The notes under the pieces: generated by a model
What the model was told of the DNA's origin: nothing
Databases searched by the model: none
The model's input: the letters and a program-made list of their open reading frames with translations, nothing else
Origin: Kryptolebias marmoratus
Taxonomy: Eukaryota; Chordata; Actinopteri; Cyprinodontiformes; Rivulidae
NCBI RefSeq assembly: GCF_001649575.2
Contig: NC_051443.1
Span: 6,690,269-6,754,268, forward strand
Length of the DNA stretch: 64,000 nt
Reading direction: 5' to 3'
Made by a program: the position numbers and the translations under genes
In this document: positions 45,301 to 56,430 of the stretch, piece after piece
Numbering within the stretch: position 1 is the first letter of the stretch
Layout of the letters: each line of letters begins with the position of its first letter

Positions 45301-48300
45301 ATTCTGAATGCATCCGGTATTTGTGACTACTGTAACTAACTTGAAACACTTTTATTAAAATCCACCAAAGAGAATAGGGTGATATTCTTTTTGCCTCACA
45401 TGAGCCATGTGGGGCTTTTAGTCCCCCCTTCTTTCCCCACACACAAGCCTGTTGTCACATGACTGGTAACTAAAAACACCTACTAGAAAAATGAACATTT
45501 CACCATACAACAGCAAGGTGAGAACTACATGAATCAACAAGAGTAGACACGTGAAAAGAAATTATTAGAGGTAGTTTTTTTTTAATTTTCCCCAACAGCA
45601 ATGTCCCGTAAAACTTGTGCTGGAACCAGGACACAGGGAAGGCTGGTCGTGTTCTGCCTTTGACTTCAGAGTCCACATCAAAAATTGATCAGTATACAGC
45701 ATTTGATGTACGTCTACAACAGATTAACTTTTGGAGCCAACCCAATTCAAGATGGTCACCACTGCTCATCAACATTAGCCCATACATACATGGCTATAAT
45801 TCAGCCAATTGTACAGTTAGAGCTAAAATAGTTATGGATACAACATACTCTGAGAGCTAGGAGATCTCACATGAGATTGCACTAAATGTCATTTACAAGG
45901 TTTGACCAAAATGTTTATAACTCCGTCCCTTCTCAACACAAGATGGTCTTAGTTTAAAACTGGGGCATGAACAGCAGTGGGTGATAAGTAATGCTTTGAG
46001 GAATGCTTGGCCTTTAATGGAGCACCGTGAGATGTTCAAGGCTGGGGGACATTTTTTTCTAACCCAACCCTGAGCTGTACTTCAACATTGCCTCTCACCC
46101 TTTAGAGAGTTCCTTGGTCTTCATGTTGTCTATTGTCTCTTTGCAACTGACTGTAAAACATCAGTGAGACTAAATACCAGTGTCCAAATAGGTAGTATCA
46201 ACTCTCATCACTTAATGTTGCACGCCCAGAAAAATCCAAATGTTATGAATAAACTTAATGGATAGAAGTCACATGTGGAGTACCCCAAGGTTCAATCCTG
46301 GGACCCCTTCTATTTAAAATCTACATGCTCCTGCTAGCCCAGGTTATAACAAGTAATAACATTAGTTACCATAATTATGCAGATGATACACAGCTCTATA
46401 TTACGATGTCACCAGGTAACTCTGAACCTATCCTAGCACTGAACAGATGCTTAGAACAAATCAATGCGTGGATGTGCCAAAACTTTCTCCAGCTGAACAG
46501 AAGCAAGATTGAAATTATTATCTTTGGACCTAAAGAGGAACAATCAAGAGTCAGCGCGCAGCCTCAGGTATTACAGCTAAAAACTAGTGATCAGGCCCAA
46601 AATCTGGGTGTGGTGATTGACTCAGACCTGAACCTTATGGGACACATAAAAACAGTTACAAAGTCGGCCTTCTATCACCTGAAGAATTAAAGGACTAATG
46701 TCACAACAAGATCTAGAAAAAATTATGCACGCGTTCATCTTTAGTCGTCTCGATTACTGCAACAGTGTCTTCCCAGGTCTGCCAAAAAAATCAACCAGAC
46801 AGCTGCAGCTGATCCAAAATGCTGCTGCTTGGGTTCTCACTAAGCCCAGAAAAATAGAGCACATCACCCCGGTTTTAAAGTCTGGCATGCGCTCCCTGTA
46901 GCACAGGGAATAGACTTTAAAATACTTCTATTAGTTTATAAGATCACTCAACGATCTAGCACCACAATACATTAAATATTTACTATCGTCGTATCAACCC
47001 TCCAGAACACTCAGGTCTTCTGGTTCTAGTCTACTTTGTATCCCCAGAACCAGAACCAAACATGGAGAAGCAGTATTCAGTTTCTATGCACCATCAATCT
47101 GGATCAAGCTACCGGAAAACTGCAAAACAGCCGAAACATTAAATTCCTTTAAATCAAGGTTGAAAACTCACCTGTTTTGAGCTGCCTTTGATTAGTTGTC
47201 CGCAAACAAATACAGTAATATTCATTACATTTTTTCACATTTCCAATTCATTTAAATTGTTATAATCAACCATATAATAAAAATACTTCATGTTTTATGT
47301 TGTGTCATTTTTTTCCACCTGGAGTTTAGTAAAATAAAAACTAAAAATTGGTAGAAAACAGATTTTTTAGGGTCTGACAATACACTGGAAGTGCACTATA
47401 TTGCAAATTTATTTGGATAAAAAAGAAATTTAAAAAAACTATATATAAATAAGAAATTCAAGGCAATTTACAGTACATTATTGAGTAAAAATATATATAT
47501 ATATATATTTTTCCTATAATCAAGCAGCCCTATGCCAAGTGTAACATTCATGAAATAAAGTGTAATACACAGTGTGTTTGGACAATTTACATTTTTTTTT
47601 TTTCTTTTTTGCAATTTTTGAAAACATATTCCAGGAACAAAACATCAAAAATGACTGTTAAGTGATAAGAGTTTCTAACATTTAGTGGCAACAACAACAG
47701 GTCCAAAGGTTTGAGACTGGAATGATCTTTGACCTTACCACTTCCTCTCCCCACAGATGTGTGATAACCTGAATGAAGATATCAGGTATAAAAATCAGTT
47801 GGGTGTGAGAACACAGCAGTCAGGCGTTATTTCCACAGTTTATAAACCTCTGCCCAGTGTGAGTGAGATGTTGAAGGCATAAAATGAGAGAAAGTGGGTC
47901 GGCATCTGTTGAATAAATCATAGAAAACACGAGAGAAGGTTGACTGAGTTGGAACCGGGATGAAAGAAAAAAAAAAAAAAAAACAGTACAGAGTGCCAAA
48001 ATTACATGAGAGAGGAGCATTTAAAAATGCAGCTCCATCTGTGGAGGTGAGGATTTCACTTCCGAACAGTCTCATCACACCAGCTCGACGACAAGCAGCT
48101 ATTAATCGCAGAGTGTAGCAGTTGGCATGGCAACTTGGACGCCAAATCAGCCTCTCGCAGAGTTTTCGCAGCACTAATTAGAAGCCTGGCTCTCCCCCTG
48201 CTGTCACTATCCTTGGCCCTGAGCCTGGCCTCATCCCTTACCAACACTAAGAAACACTTTCGCAGCAGCTGTGGTGGGAAGAAAACACACCGCGGCTAAA

Positions 48301-51300
48301 TTAGTGTCTTTTAAACTTAGATATGTGTCGCCCGCTGCCTTTCACGCCAGATATTTAAGCTAAAATCATTTAATGGCGTCGTAGCTGTTTTGGTCACACC
48401 TCAAAAATAAAGTTATTATATATTGTGATCTCGTGCAACATTTGAGATGTCATGCCTAGGAGTACACATCGTGAATGACTCTCAGCTACTACCACATCCA
48501 TATTAGGTCAATATCTGTACAACTGACTGAATAACATACAATTATGTGTTTTGTAAGATCAGCAGGCTATGGCAGCAATCTTGAACTGGACTGACACCAA
48601 AAGTTAATCAGTTGTAGATGTACATCCAATAATTACTCTCTGAAATCTGTTGTAATGAAATCTGTCCAGAGGTTCATTAGATTTTTTGCTAATAGACAGA
48701 CAAACACACACAAAGACATGGGTGAAACCATTGTCGTCCACTTTGTATTTTGCTGGAGGGCAATCTCTTTGGCTGAATGGTGTGTTTTTACAAAACAATC
48801 TGTTTGGTTAGGCTCTGTGTGTGGGCAAAAAGCTAGAGGGTAGACATATTACATTTGCCCTGGAATCATCATGTTGCCTTACTGACACTACAGTCACATA
48901 CCAGGAGAGGTGGTTATTTCTACAATACACAAGAATTTAAATGTTTGAAAGTGATATAAATGTTAACATTTGGCCCAAGTCAGTCTTGGTCTTCACTGGG
49001 TTTCTCCAAAACAACTGAATGATGTATTAAATCCTGGATGGTGGCAATAATGATGTATTCCACCATCCTCAATGTTCCTTTAAGTCCTCTTTTCAACCGT
49101 TTAGAGGCAGACTAAAAACAGACTGTCACTAACAACCAATGTGCACAGGAACTGAATTACGTTCGAGCTCTGAGATGACTGCAGCAGGCAGTTCTGCTCT
49201 CACTGATCACAAGTATTACATTTTCATGCAGCCAGATCTACAAAGCAGGTGTTACTGAAACATTTCATTTGGTCCAGCTTTAAGTGGAGACAAGTGTGGG
49301 GCTGGATCATGGAAAATAATCAGAATATTGACAAAGTTGTAGAGGTAAGATCTTTTCGTTTTGTTTTTAAAATCATTGATGACATTAACAAAACAAACAT
49401 AACAAAATAACAACAGAACAGAGCTAAAAAATGAACCATAATCAAAACGCACAAAACCAACTAGATCTGTTCTTAAACACATAGAAAACACACGATACAA
49501 GCTGAACACATGACACCAAAACCAAGCTCAATGACCAGATTTAGAAACACAACCAATGTCACATACAGAGCACAGTCTAGGTTACTTAGGTTTAACAAAA
49601 CTATAGCACATTCTGACCAGGAGCTAAATAAAATGACCTATGTTAAATATATCGATCACTGCGTCAAATATTCTTCAACAGGCAACAAGACAGAAGCACA
49701 GGAACCAAAATAAAGCTGTTAGCACAGCAAAAAACTTACTATTGATGATGGTATTAATTAACAAGTCCATTCTATGACCAAAAAAAATCTAACCTTTTGG
49801 ACTCTTTTGTCCTATAATTCCGTCTTTATGGACTGGAGACTTAATTAGACTTGAAGACATTTTATCAGCTACATGTAAGTATGACTAACTGTCTCCCCGG
49901 GCCTGAATCATCATGCAGCACACAGTTGAGTGGCCACTTGAGTTTTCTCAGAGATGACAATGTTGAAGCAGTTTAGGCAAATAGCTTTCAGAAGCTCCAC
50001 AGTCATGCTGATGATCGTGAGTTGACTTCCATAAACTTCCTAAACCAGGAGCTACAAAATCTGGCTGAGATCCCTTCGTGCAAAAAAGCAGAGCCGATTC
50101 CAGTATTTAAGCGGAGTTCGTTTAATGTATTCCTATGAAAATCATAGCCAATCACTGATGAAAATTCCAGAAATACTTAACTTATTTACAGTCTCTGAAA
50201 TCTTGTTAAATTTTGTTAACTTTTCCAAAATGACCATATAACATGCAGCAGTTTTCCAGATGACTGGAGGAGGGGGAGGAAGTGGGAGTCTGTCAGGGTT
50301 TTTAGAATGGAAGGGGGAGTGAGATATGATGCATTTCAAGAAACCGGGAAAAGCTAAACTCCTTGTAAATTATGTGCAGAAGGCTAAAATATAACTTTTA
50401 AACTTTATACTTGATATTTGCGATGGTCATTGTTTTATATTGCACAAGGAAAAATTCTTATTATCTCTTTAATATCTCGAATATACTCACTATTGCCCAG
50501 CCCTACTTTTGATGTTCAACCTATAACTTACTTTTCTCTGAAAAAGAAAATTCTAAATAAATTGTCGCCCATTTTGTTCAGTTAGCTTAATGTAGATTAA
50601 TGTAATGAATTACTAAATCAAAGACGTGTCTCTCAATAAAGTGAGTAGAAATTAAAACCACCCAACCAGTTTTTAGTTGTTTAAATAGCGAGAGTATGTT
50701 TTTCTCCCATCACTTAATCTTAGCTCATCCAAGTGAGCAGTCAAAGCATGGCATCTGACAAAGACATCCAAGTCTGGTCTATAGTGTCAAACAAAAATAA
50801 AACTAGATGGACACTTCTAAAATTCCTATAATTAGCATTAGAGAAAAAGCTCCCATATAAACAACTACTTTGGATTATTTTTCATCACTTTCAAAGATGA
50901 CAATTTTTAGTGAAAAACATTTTAGATGCACTGCTTTTCTTTAATCTTTTAACATTGTTTTACGCTCATATTTAGTCTGCTTTGAAAGAAATTTCAGCAT
51001 GTATTTAGGGAAATATAGCCATCAGCATATAGGATACATTTAATTTTGGGTGGGTATTTTAGGTCTCACACACACACAGTGGATATGACATAGCCTGCAG
51101 ACTCCATGTCTACATGTAGCACATAGGGCTAACGGCACAGCAATGACTGCTGTACAGATCAGAGTTCAGATGTAAACTTCCCCTTAAAAAGCTAAACGGT
51201 TATAATTAATTTATACTGCTAAAAGAATGATTATTTTCCTAAAAACGTACAATCTAAAATAAATATTTCTCCATAAAAAAGTGCTCCAGTACCCACCCAA

Positions 51301-51430
51301 AACATCCAAAGAGCTCTGGTGGTTGGAGATGACGACATATGGACCTTCTGTCTGCAGATGTTCCCAGCCGCTCACTTCAATTCGAAGACCCAGCAAGTAC
51401 TTGACATGGCGCACCATGAATCGGATGATC
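42390..51430 (-). CDS. agpat2: 1-acylglycerol-3-phosphate O-acyltransferase 2, five exons visible, N-terminal exon missing
   Basis: Minus-strand exons: 51430-51297, 44444-44269, 44180-44085, 42724-42652 and 42547-42390 (stop TGA 42392-42390). Introns are GT-AG and phases agree; 637 nt give about 212 residues. The family has about 275-280, so one exon of ~60-65 residues, holding the start and first membrane segment, lies upstream (right) and was not found before 64000. Motifs: NHQSSLD (the catalytic NHX4D, His/Asp pair) at the end of the first visible exon, [16 protein letters not shown] (substrate-binding EGTR), [10 protein letters not shown] and [10 protein letters not shown]. The enzyme sits in the endoplasmic reticulum and acylates lysophosphatidic acid to phosphatidic acid for phospholipid and triglyceride synthesis. 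Sequence alone would also fit AGPAT1; the tail-to-tail neighbour egfl7, as in human 9q34, favours AGPAT2. Confidence 0.92.
43130..43280 (+). repeat. Family A repeat, internally deleted
   Basis: CTACCACACAACATTCTACCTCAATATCTGTAAAAATGACTGAGTTGGAGCC joined directly to ACACAAAAACATAATCATC. In an agpat2 intron. Confidence 0.6.
44719..45243. mobile_element. Non-autonomous hAT element
   Basis: Ends CAGGGGTGTCAAACCCAG (44719) and GAGTTTGACACGTGTG (to 45243) are inverted copies. A near-perfect 8-bp duplication flanks it: TTCTAAGA (44711-44718) and TTATAAGA (45244-45251). The GGCCCGCGGGCC block beside the right end is typical of this teleost hAT family. In the first visible agpat2 intron. Confidence 0.9.
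45640..46020 (-). repeat. Family A dispersed repeat, reverse orientation
   Basis: Shows TTTTGGAGCCAACCCAATTCAAGATGG, ACATACTCTGAGAGCTAG and the head GGTGATAAGTAATGCTTTGAGGAATGCTTGGCC. Confidence 0.68.
46260..47200 (+). mobile_element. L2-type LINE, reverse transcriptase C-terminal half, degraded
   Basis: Frames in series read [13 protein letters not shown] (about 46279), [12 protein letters not shown] with the YADD active site (about 46374), [10 protein letters not shown], then after a frame break [13 protein letters not shown] (about 46735) and a final [14 protein letters not shown] end near 47170. Order and motifs are those of L2/Rex1-type reverse transcriptases. It lies antisense in an agpat2 intron and has stops and at least two frame changes. 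Confidence 0.85.
47485..47512. repeat. AT dinucleotide microsatellite
   Basis: AAAAATATATATATATATATATTTTT in the agpat2 intron. Confidence 0.9.
48030..48270. other. Repeat-free intronic block, possible conserved element
   Basis: Between repeats in the agpat2 intron. It has homeodomain-type cores (GCTATTAATCGC near 48096 and CACTAATTAGAAG near 48172) and higher GC than its surroundings. No coding sign. Conservation is not testable here. Confidence 0.25.
48330..48745 (+). repeat. Family A dispersed repeat, one unit
   Basis: GCTGCCTTTCACGCCAGATATTTAAGC, CTCAGCTACTACCACATCC, CAATCTTGAACTGGACTGAC, and GTTCATTAGATTTTTTGCTAATAGAC with the ACATGGGTGAAACCATTGTCG tail. Confidence 0.7.
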
Positions 51431-51516
51431 CTGTAAAGTGGGGGGGGAAAAAAAGGTTAATTACTTTGCTGCTGAGTAAATATAAGTTACTGTGTTGTAG
51501 GCATAGACTGTATATA

Positions 51517-53110
51517 CAATGCTCAAAAAAATAAAAGGGAACACTTAAACAACACAATATAACTCCCAAGTAAATCAAACTTCTGTGAAAGCAAACTGTC
51601 CACTTAAGAAGCAAAACTGATTGGCAGTCAATTTCACATGCTGTTGTGCAAATGGAATAGGCAACAGATGGAAATTTTTGGCAATTAGCAAGACACACTC
51701 AAAGGAGTGGTTCTGCAGGTGGGGACCACAGACCACTTCTCAGTACCTTTGCTTTCTGGCGGATATTTTGCTCACTTTTGAATGTTGGTGGTGCTTTCAC
51801 ACTCGTGGTAGCATGAGACGGACTCTACAAGTGGCTCAGGTAGTGCAGCTCATCCAGGATGGCACATCAATGCGATCAATTTTGCACACCATTTTTGTTT
51901 TTTAAACTTTTTTTGAATCAATGCGAGCTGTGGCAAGAAGGTTTGCTGCGTCTTTCAGCATAGTGTCCAGAGGCTGGAGGAGCTACCAGGAGACAGGCCA
52001 GTACGCCAGGAGACGTGGAGGAGGCCGTAGGAGGGCAACAACCCAGCAGCAGGACCGTTCCCTCCGCCTTTGTGCAAGGAAGAACAGGAGGAGCACTGCC
52101 AAAGCCCTGCAAAATGACCTCCAGCAGGCCACAAATGTGCATGAGTCTGTACAAATGGTTCGAAACCGACTCCATGAGGATGGTATGAGGGCCCGACGGC
52201 CACAGATGGAGGTTGTGCTCACAGCCCAACACCATGCAGGACGCATGGCAGTTGCCAAAGAACACCAGGATTGGCAAATTCGCCACTGGTGCCCTGTGCT
52301 TCACAGATGAAAGCAGGTTCCCACTGAGCACATGTGACAGACGTGACAGAGTCTGGAGACACTGTGGAGAGCGATCTGCTGCCGGCAACATCCTTCAGCA
52401 TGACCGGTTTGGCAGTGGGTCAGTAATGGTGTGGGGTGGCTTTTCTTTGGAAGGCCGCACAGCCCTCCATGTGCTCGCCAGAGGTAGCATGACTACCATT
52501 AGGTACCAAGATGAGATCCTCAGACCCCTTGTGAGACCATATGCTGGTGCGGTTGGCCCTGGGTTCCCCCTCATGCAGGACAATGCTAGACCTCATGTGG
52601 CTGGAATGTGTCAGCAGTTCCTACAAGATGAAGGCATTGAAGCTATGGACTGGCCCGCTCGTTCCCCAGACCTGAATCCGATTGAGCACATCTGGGACAT
52701 CATGTCTCGCTACATCTACCAACGTCACGTTACACCACAGACTGTCCAGGAGTTGGCGGATGCTTTAGTCCAGGTCTGGGAGGAGATCCCTCAGGAGCAT
52801 TCCCAGGCGTTGTAGGGAGGTCATACAGACAAGTGGAGGCCACATACGATACTGAGCCTCATTTTGACAGGTTTTAAGGACATTACATCAAAGTTGGATC
52901 AGCCTGTAGTGTGTTTATCCACTTTAATGTTGTGCGTGACTCCAAATCCAGGCCTCCATTGGTTAATAAATTTGATTTTCATTGATGATTTTTGTGTGAT
53001 TTTGTTGTCAGCACATCCAACTTTGTACAAAGTATTCAATGAGAATATTTCATTCATTCAGATCTAGGATGTGTTATTTGAGTGTTTCCTTTATTTTTTT
53101 GAGTAGTTTA
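51517..53110 (+). mobile_element. Tc1/mariner transposon with terminal repeats
   Basis: Left end CAATGCTCAAAAAAATAAAAGGGAACAC and right end (reverse complement) TAAACTACTCAAAAAAATAAAGGAAACAC match over about 40 bases and are bounded by TA (51515-51516, 53111-53112), the Tc1 target. It holds one transposase gene, broken at two places. It lies just upstream of the first visible agpat2 exon, in intron sequence. Confidence 0.92.
51813..52815 (+). pseudogene. Tc1-like transposase, two lesions
   Basis: Starts MRRTLQVAQVVQLIQDGTSM (ATG 51813) with an N-terminal helix-turn-helix for binding the terminal repeats. A 41-base insertion with a 10-base direct repeat (ATCAATGCGA at 51866 and 51917) adds an in-frame TAA at 51903-51905. 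The frame then runs from 51906 to a stop near 52308. A frameshift near 52285 moves the catalytic half to another frame, ending TAG 52813-52815. Catalytic triad blocks are intact: [17 protein letters not shown] and SPDLNPIEHIWD (DD34E type). The protein would cut and paste the element, but this copy cannot make it as assembled. Confidence 0.9.
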
Positions 53111-53114
53111 TAAC

Positions 53115-54160
53115 AAACTGGACACAGTAACATAACGTGGAAGTTGAAGCGCCCCCTTTAGGTTGACATCAGTACAAGTTTAAGTCCATGTTAATGGATG
53201 AGACAAAAAAAACAACACTCCCAGGTGTCGACTCAAATAGTTCTTACCTTGAGGCTGTATGGTCAAACATTCACTTTTGAAATAGTTTAGCTGTAATTAG
53301 TTATCTGAGCCTAAAGCTCCACATCTAGAGTGACTGACTCAAAAGATGAAACATGGCAGCCTGTAAATCAGATATCATGGCCTCACTTTTGTACAGCGTA
53401 AGTAGACGAAAATGTTTGGTTATAGGCCACGTGTTAAACTGCTTTCAGAGCTTTGTCAATCTGATGGCAACACATCTTGCTAAATTCATGTCTGAAAAAA
53501 AAAAAACAAAAAAACAAAACTGGTGCATTCCTGTAATCTTACTCAATGAGCTCTTTTAACAGAACAAGTCTGAACTGCTGCAGTCACATTTGTAGATTGG
53601 CATGCATAGCAGGAGGGGGGTGTAATTTGGTTTTCAACCTACTTTCAGGGGAATTCAACAGAATGTGATTTTACATCATAAACAGTTCTGCTGTGATTTT
53701 CAGAATTTTGTGCAACAAAAATAAGTTTTGTTCCACAGCCTTGGAACTAAATGAAAGAGGAAAAGGGTGCCAAGTCTTTGCTACAGTTCTGTGTTGTGCT
53801 GCAGCTGCGTCTCTCACATTAAGCAACGCTGAGATAACTATGAAGACTGAGTTCACAGAATGTGAAAAACAGTTATGGCAATATATAGTAAGAAAACCCA
53901 GGCTCTAGAGAATATCAATAATGTTTATTCTTGTGGCAGATACATCCAGGAGCTAAGAATATTTCAGAGTGTAACATTAAATGAAGTAGCTTTTAGAGAT
54001 CTATAGAGACAGTGATGTTGTGAAAAGATATTAATCAAACAGTAACCCTCTTTAACAATGATGGAGCAAACTGTGGAACATATAAAGCCAAAACGAAACC
54101 TTTTTCACTCTTCCTCATTTTAAAGCGGATGTAGTGCGCAACAACTTCCGGTGACCATAA
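53115..54160. other. Unannotated stretch
   Basis: No gene recognised. A poly-A/AAAAC tract lies at 53500-53518. This should be intron 1 of agpat2 if its first exon is further right. Confidence 0.45.
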
Positions 54161-54166
54161 GACAGT

Positions 54167-54290
54167 GATGAAAATGGCTCAGTTTCAGTGCGGAGGTTTT
54201 TGTTCCGTTCCTGGTTGCTCTTGTGGGGCAAGAAAACTGGAAGTGTCCCAGCACCAGGAGAAGCTACTTCTGGTTGTCGTGAAAAAGTTC
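54167..54290 (+). pseudogene. Possible THAP zinc-finger start, relic
   Basis: From an ATG near 54174 the frame reads MAQFQCGGFCSVPGCSCGARKL and stays open for about 40 codons. A Cys-x4-Cys pair close to a start methionine resembles the start of THAP domains, found in P-like transposases and host proteins. The rest of the domain is not visible, so this is weak. Confidence 0.25.
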
Positions 54291-54439
54291 TAGTTATACC
54301 TTTACTGTAGTTTCACCTACACCTCCAACCAGCTGATGAAAGCAAAATCTACTGACACTTTATATTCAGCTTTTTTTTTTTTTTTTTAACACGTCTTTTA
54401 AAAGCTAGATGACAAATTCTCATCTACAGTCATAAACTA

Positions 54440-54590
54440 GCTCTTTTAATCAGTTCTGAAGGAGCTTTAATTTTAGCTCCTATAATTCAGACATTTTGTA
54501 TTTTTTTGTTCAAGTTGTAAAGCACTTTGTATCGTCTTGTTGCTGAAAAGCGCTATATAAATAAATTTAACTTGACTTCAAACAAAAAGT
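54440..54590 (+). repeat. L2-type LINE 3' tail
   Basis: GTAAAGCACTTTGTATCGTC then AAAGCGCTATATAAATAAATTTAACTTGACTT, the conserved 3' end of many teleost L2/Rex1-like elements. Confidence 0.65.
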
Positions 54591-54639
54591 TTAAAATAAT
54601 ATATATTCTATTATATTGAATTAAAAACCTTTATTTCAT

Positions 54640-55890
54640 TAAAACAAAAATATATATATACAATAGACAACAAAATATAGATATACAAATATTAATAAAA
54701 TGAAAGGCAGCAAAAAGAAGAAAAAAAATCTTATATCTGCCCCTTTTTTCTTTTTCAATTTAATAATTGAAACATAATAATCTACCAATAAAATAAAATA
54801 AAAACTGTTTTAAATCTGACTTGAATAAAAATTCATTTAGGAACACATTAAACTAGTTCATGTTTCTCTAATAATACAGCTTTTATCATTCTTTTAAATA
54901 CACACATTGATCTGGCATTTTTTGACATTACTTTCCAGATTATTCCATAATCTAATTCCTTGAATTGAAGTACTCAGTTCCCTCAAATTGGTTTGAAATT
55001 TAGGTTTAATAAATATCTCAGTTCCCTTAAGATTATAAACACTTTCTCTCTTTACACAATTTAGTTGGATGTTTAAAAGGTAATATGCCCTTGTGAGCCT
55101 TGTACATAACAAGTAAAATGTTATAATCAACCAAATCATAGAATTTTATTATTTTCAACTAAGAAATAATGTATTTGTTGAGTGTCTATAATGTTTCCAA
55201 GTAATTATTCTTATAGCTCTTTTCTGTAAAACAAAAACAGGATTTATAATTGTTTTACATGCCTTTCCTCTTATTGCAATACAATAGACTAAATGTGGAA
55301 CAATTATTGTAATATACAATATATACAGTGCCTTATCATGAGAAAACTCTTACTTTATACAATAATGCAATAGATTTAGCTATTTTTGTTTCAATGTCAG
55401 GTTTTTGTCAACACATACACCAAAAATTCCACCTCACTGACTTTACAACTCTCAACATCATCGACTCTAAATGGAACATCAATAGTTTTCTTTCCATTAC
55501 TAAATATCATATAATTGGTTTTATCTAAATTTAAGGATAACTTATTCAGTTGCAACCAAGTTAGTATTTTCCTAAATTCAGTCTGAATTATCTCCATCAT
55601 CTTTTCAATATCTTTTCCCATACAAAAAAAGGTGGTATCATCTGCAAAAAAAAAACCCAAAAAACACTTACATTTAAAAAAAATAACTTTGGTCCAAGTA
55701 TAGAACCCTGAGGTACTCCACATGTGATATTACAGAGTTCAGATTTTACATCATTTAATTGTAAAAACCGTTTCCCATTTTTTAACTAACTAGATACCCG
55801 TAGTCGTGCTGGCCCTCTAATACCATATTATTATAGGAGAATAGTGTGGTCAATAGTAGCAAATGCCTTTTTTAAAAGCAACATAAATGC
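54640..55890 (-). mobile_element. Non-LTR retrotransposon fragment, reverse strand
   Basis: Minus-strand frames in series give an AFATIDHTIL block (RT domain, about 55865), [11 protein letters not shown] (about 55728), FADDTTFFC active-site block (about 55640), LNKLSLNLDKTNYMIF, and near the end LRELSTSIQGIRLWNNL (about 54945). Several frames are used and stops intervene, so the copy is dead. Clade is uncertain (CR1/Rex1-like). Confidence 0.8.
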
Positions 55891-55894
55891 TAGC

Positions 55895-56140
55895 ACAGCA
55901 CTGTTACAACAAACTGTTGTAACAAACTGTTGTAACAGTCAACAATTTTTCCCCTTAACACCAGCATCCTGTACTAACATGTCAAGTTGTTTCCTAACAG
56001 TGCTTCTCCACTTGGGGTGTTTTCTTTGACACAAGAGTACTTCCAACGGTAGATAATATGCCTCCTATAAAACTTCAGACTAATCCTAATCCAAATCCAA
56101 AGCATGAATTCCCTCGCATGTGTCTAGAGTTAGAGTACAA
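55895..56140. other. Short imperfect tandem (TGTTGTAACAAAC) and unannotated sequence
   Basis: At 55900-55940 the unit ACAAACTGTTGTA is repeated about three times. Nothing else recognised. Confidence 0.5.
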
Positions 56141-56149
56141 ACAGTTTTC

Positions 56150-56430
56150 ACAAATGGTTCATCTGTGACCTTGACCTTTGACCCCACGAGCCTGAAATCA
56201 ATAGGGATCATCCTGGACCCATGAGGTGTCCAGCCGTGCAGTTTAACATTCCTATGTTACACGGTTGCAGAGTTCAAGCATAGACAAGGTTTTTAGATTG
56301 GGGTCACTTGCAACCTTTACCTTTGACAGTATGACCTTGAAATCAATAGGGATCATATTTTACTCATGAGGCGTCTAGCTGTGCAGTTTGACATTTCTAT
56401 GTTAATGTATTATCCATTTAGAGCTCACAT
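56150..56430 (+). repeat. RTE/Rex3-like 3' UTR with internal duplication
   Basis: TGACCTTGACCTTTGACCCC and AAATCAATAGGGATCAT followed by CATGAGG.GTC.AGC.GTGCAGTTT.ACATT.CTATGTTA occur twice, about 155 bases apart (56171 and 56325), then a TAGATGGATGG end. The block is known from RTE-type 3' UTRs in fish. Confidence 0.65.
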
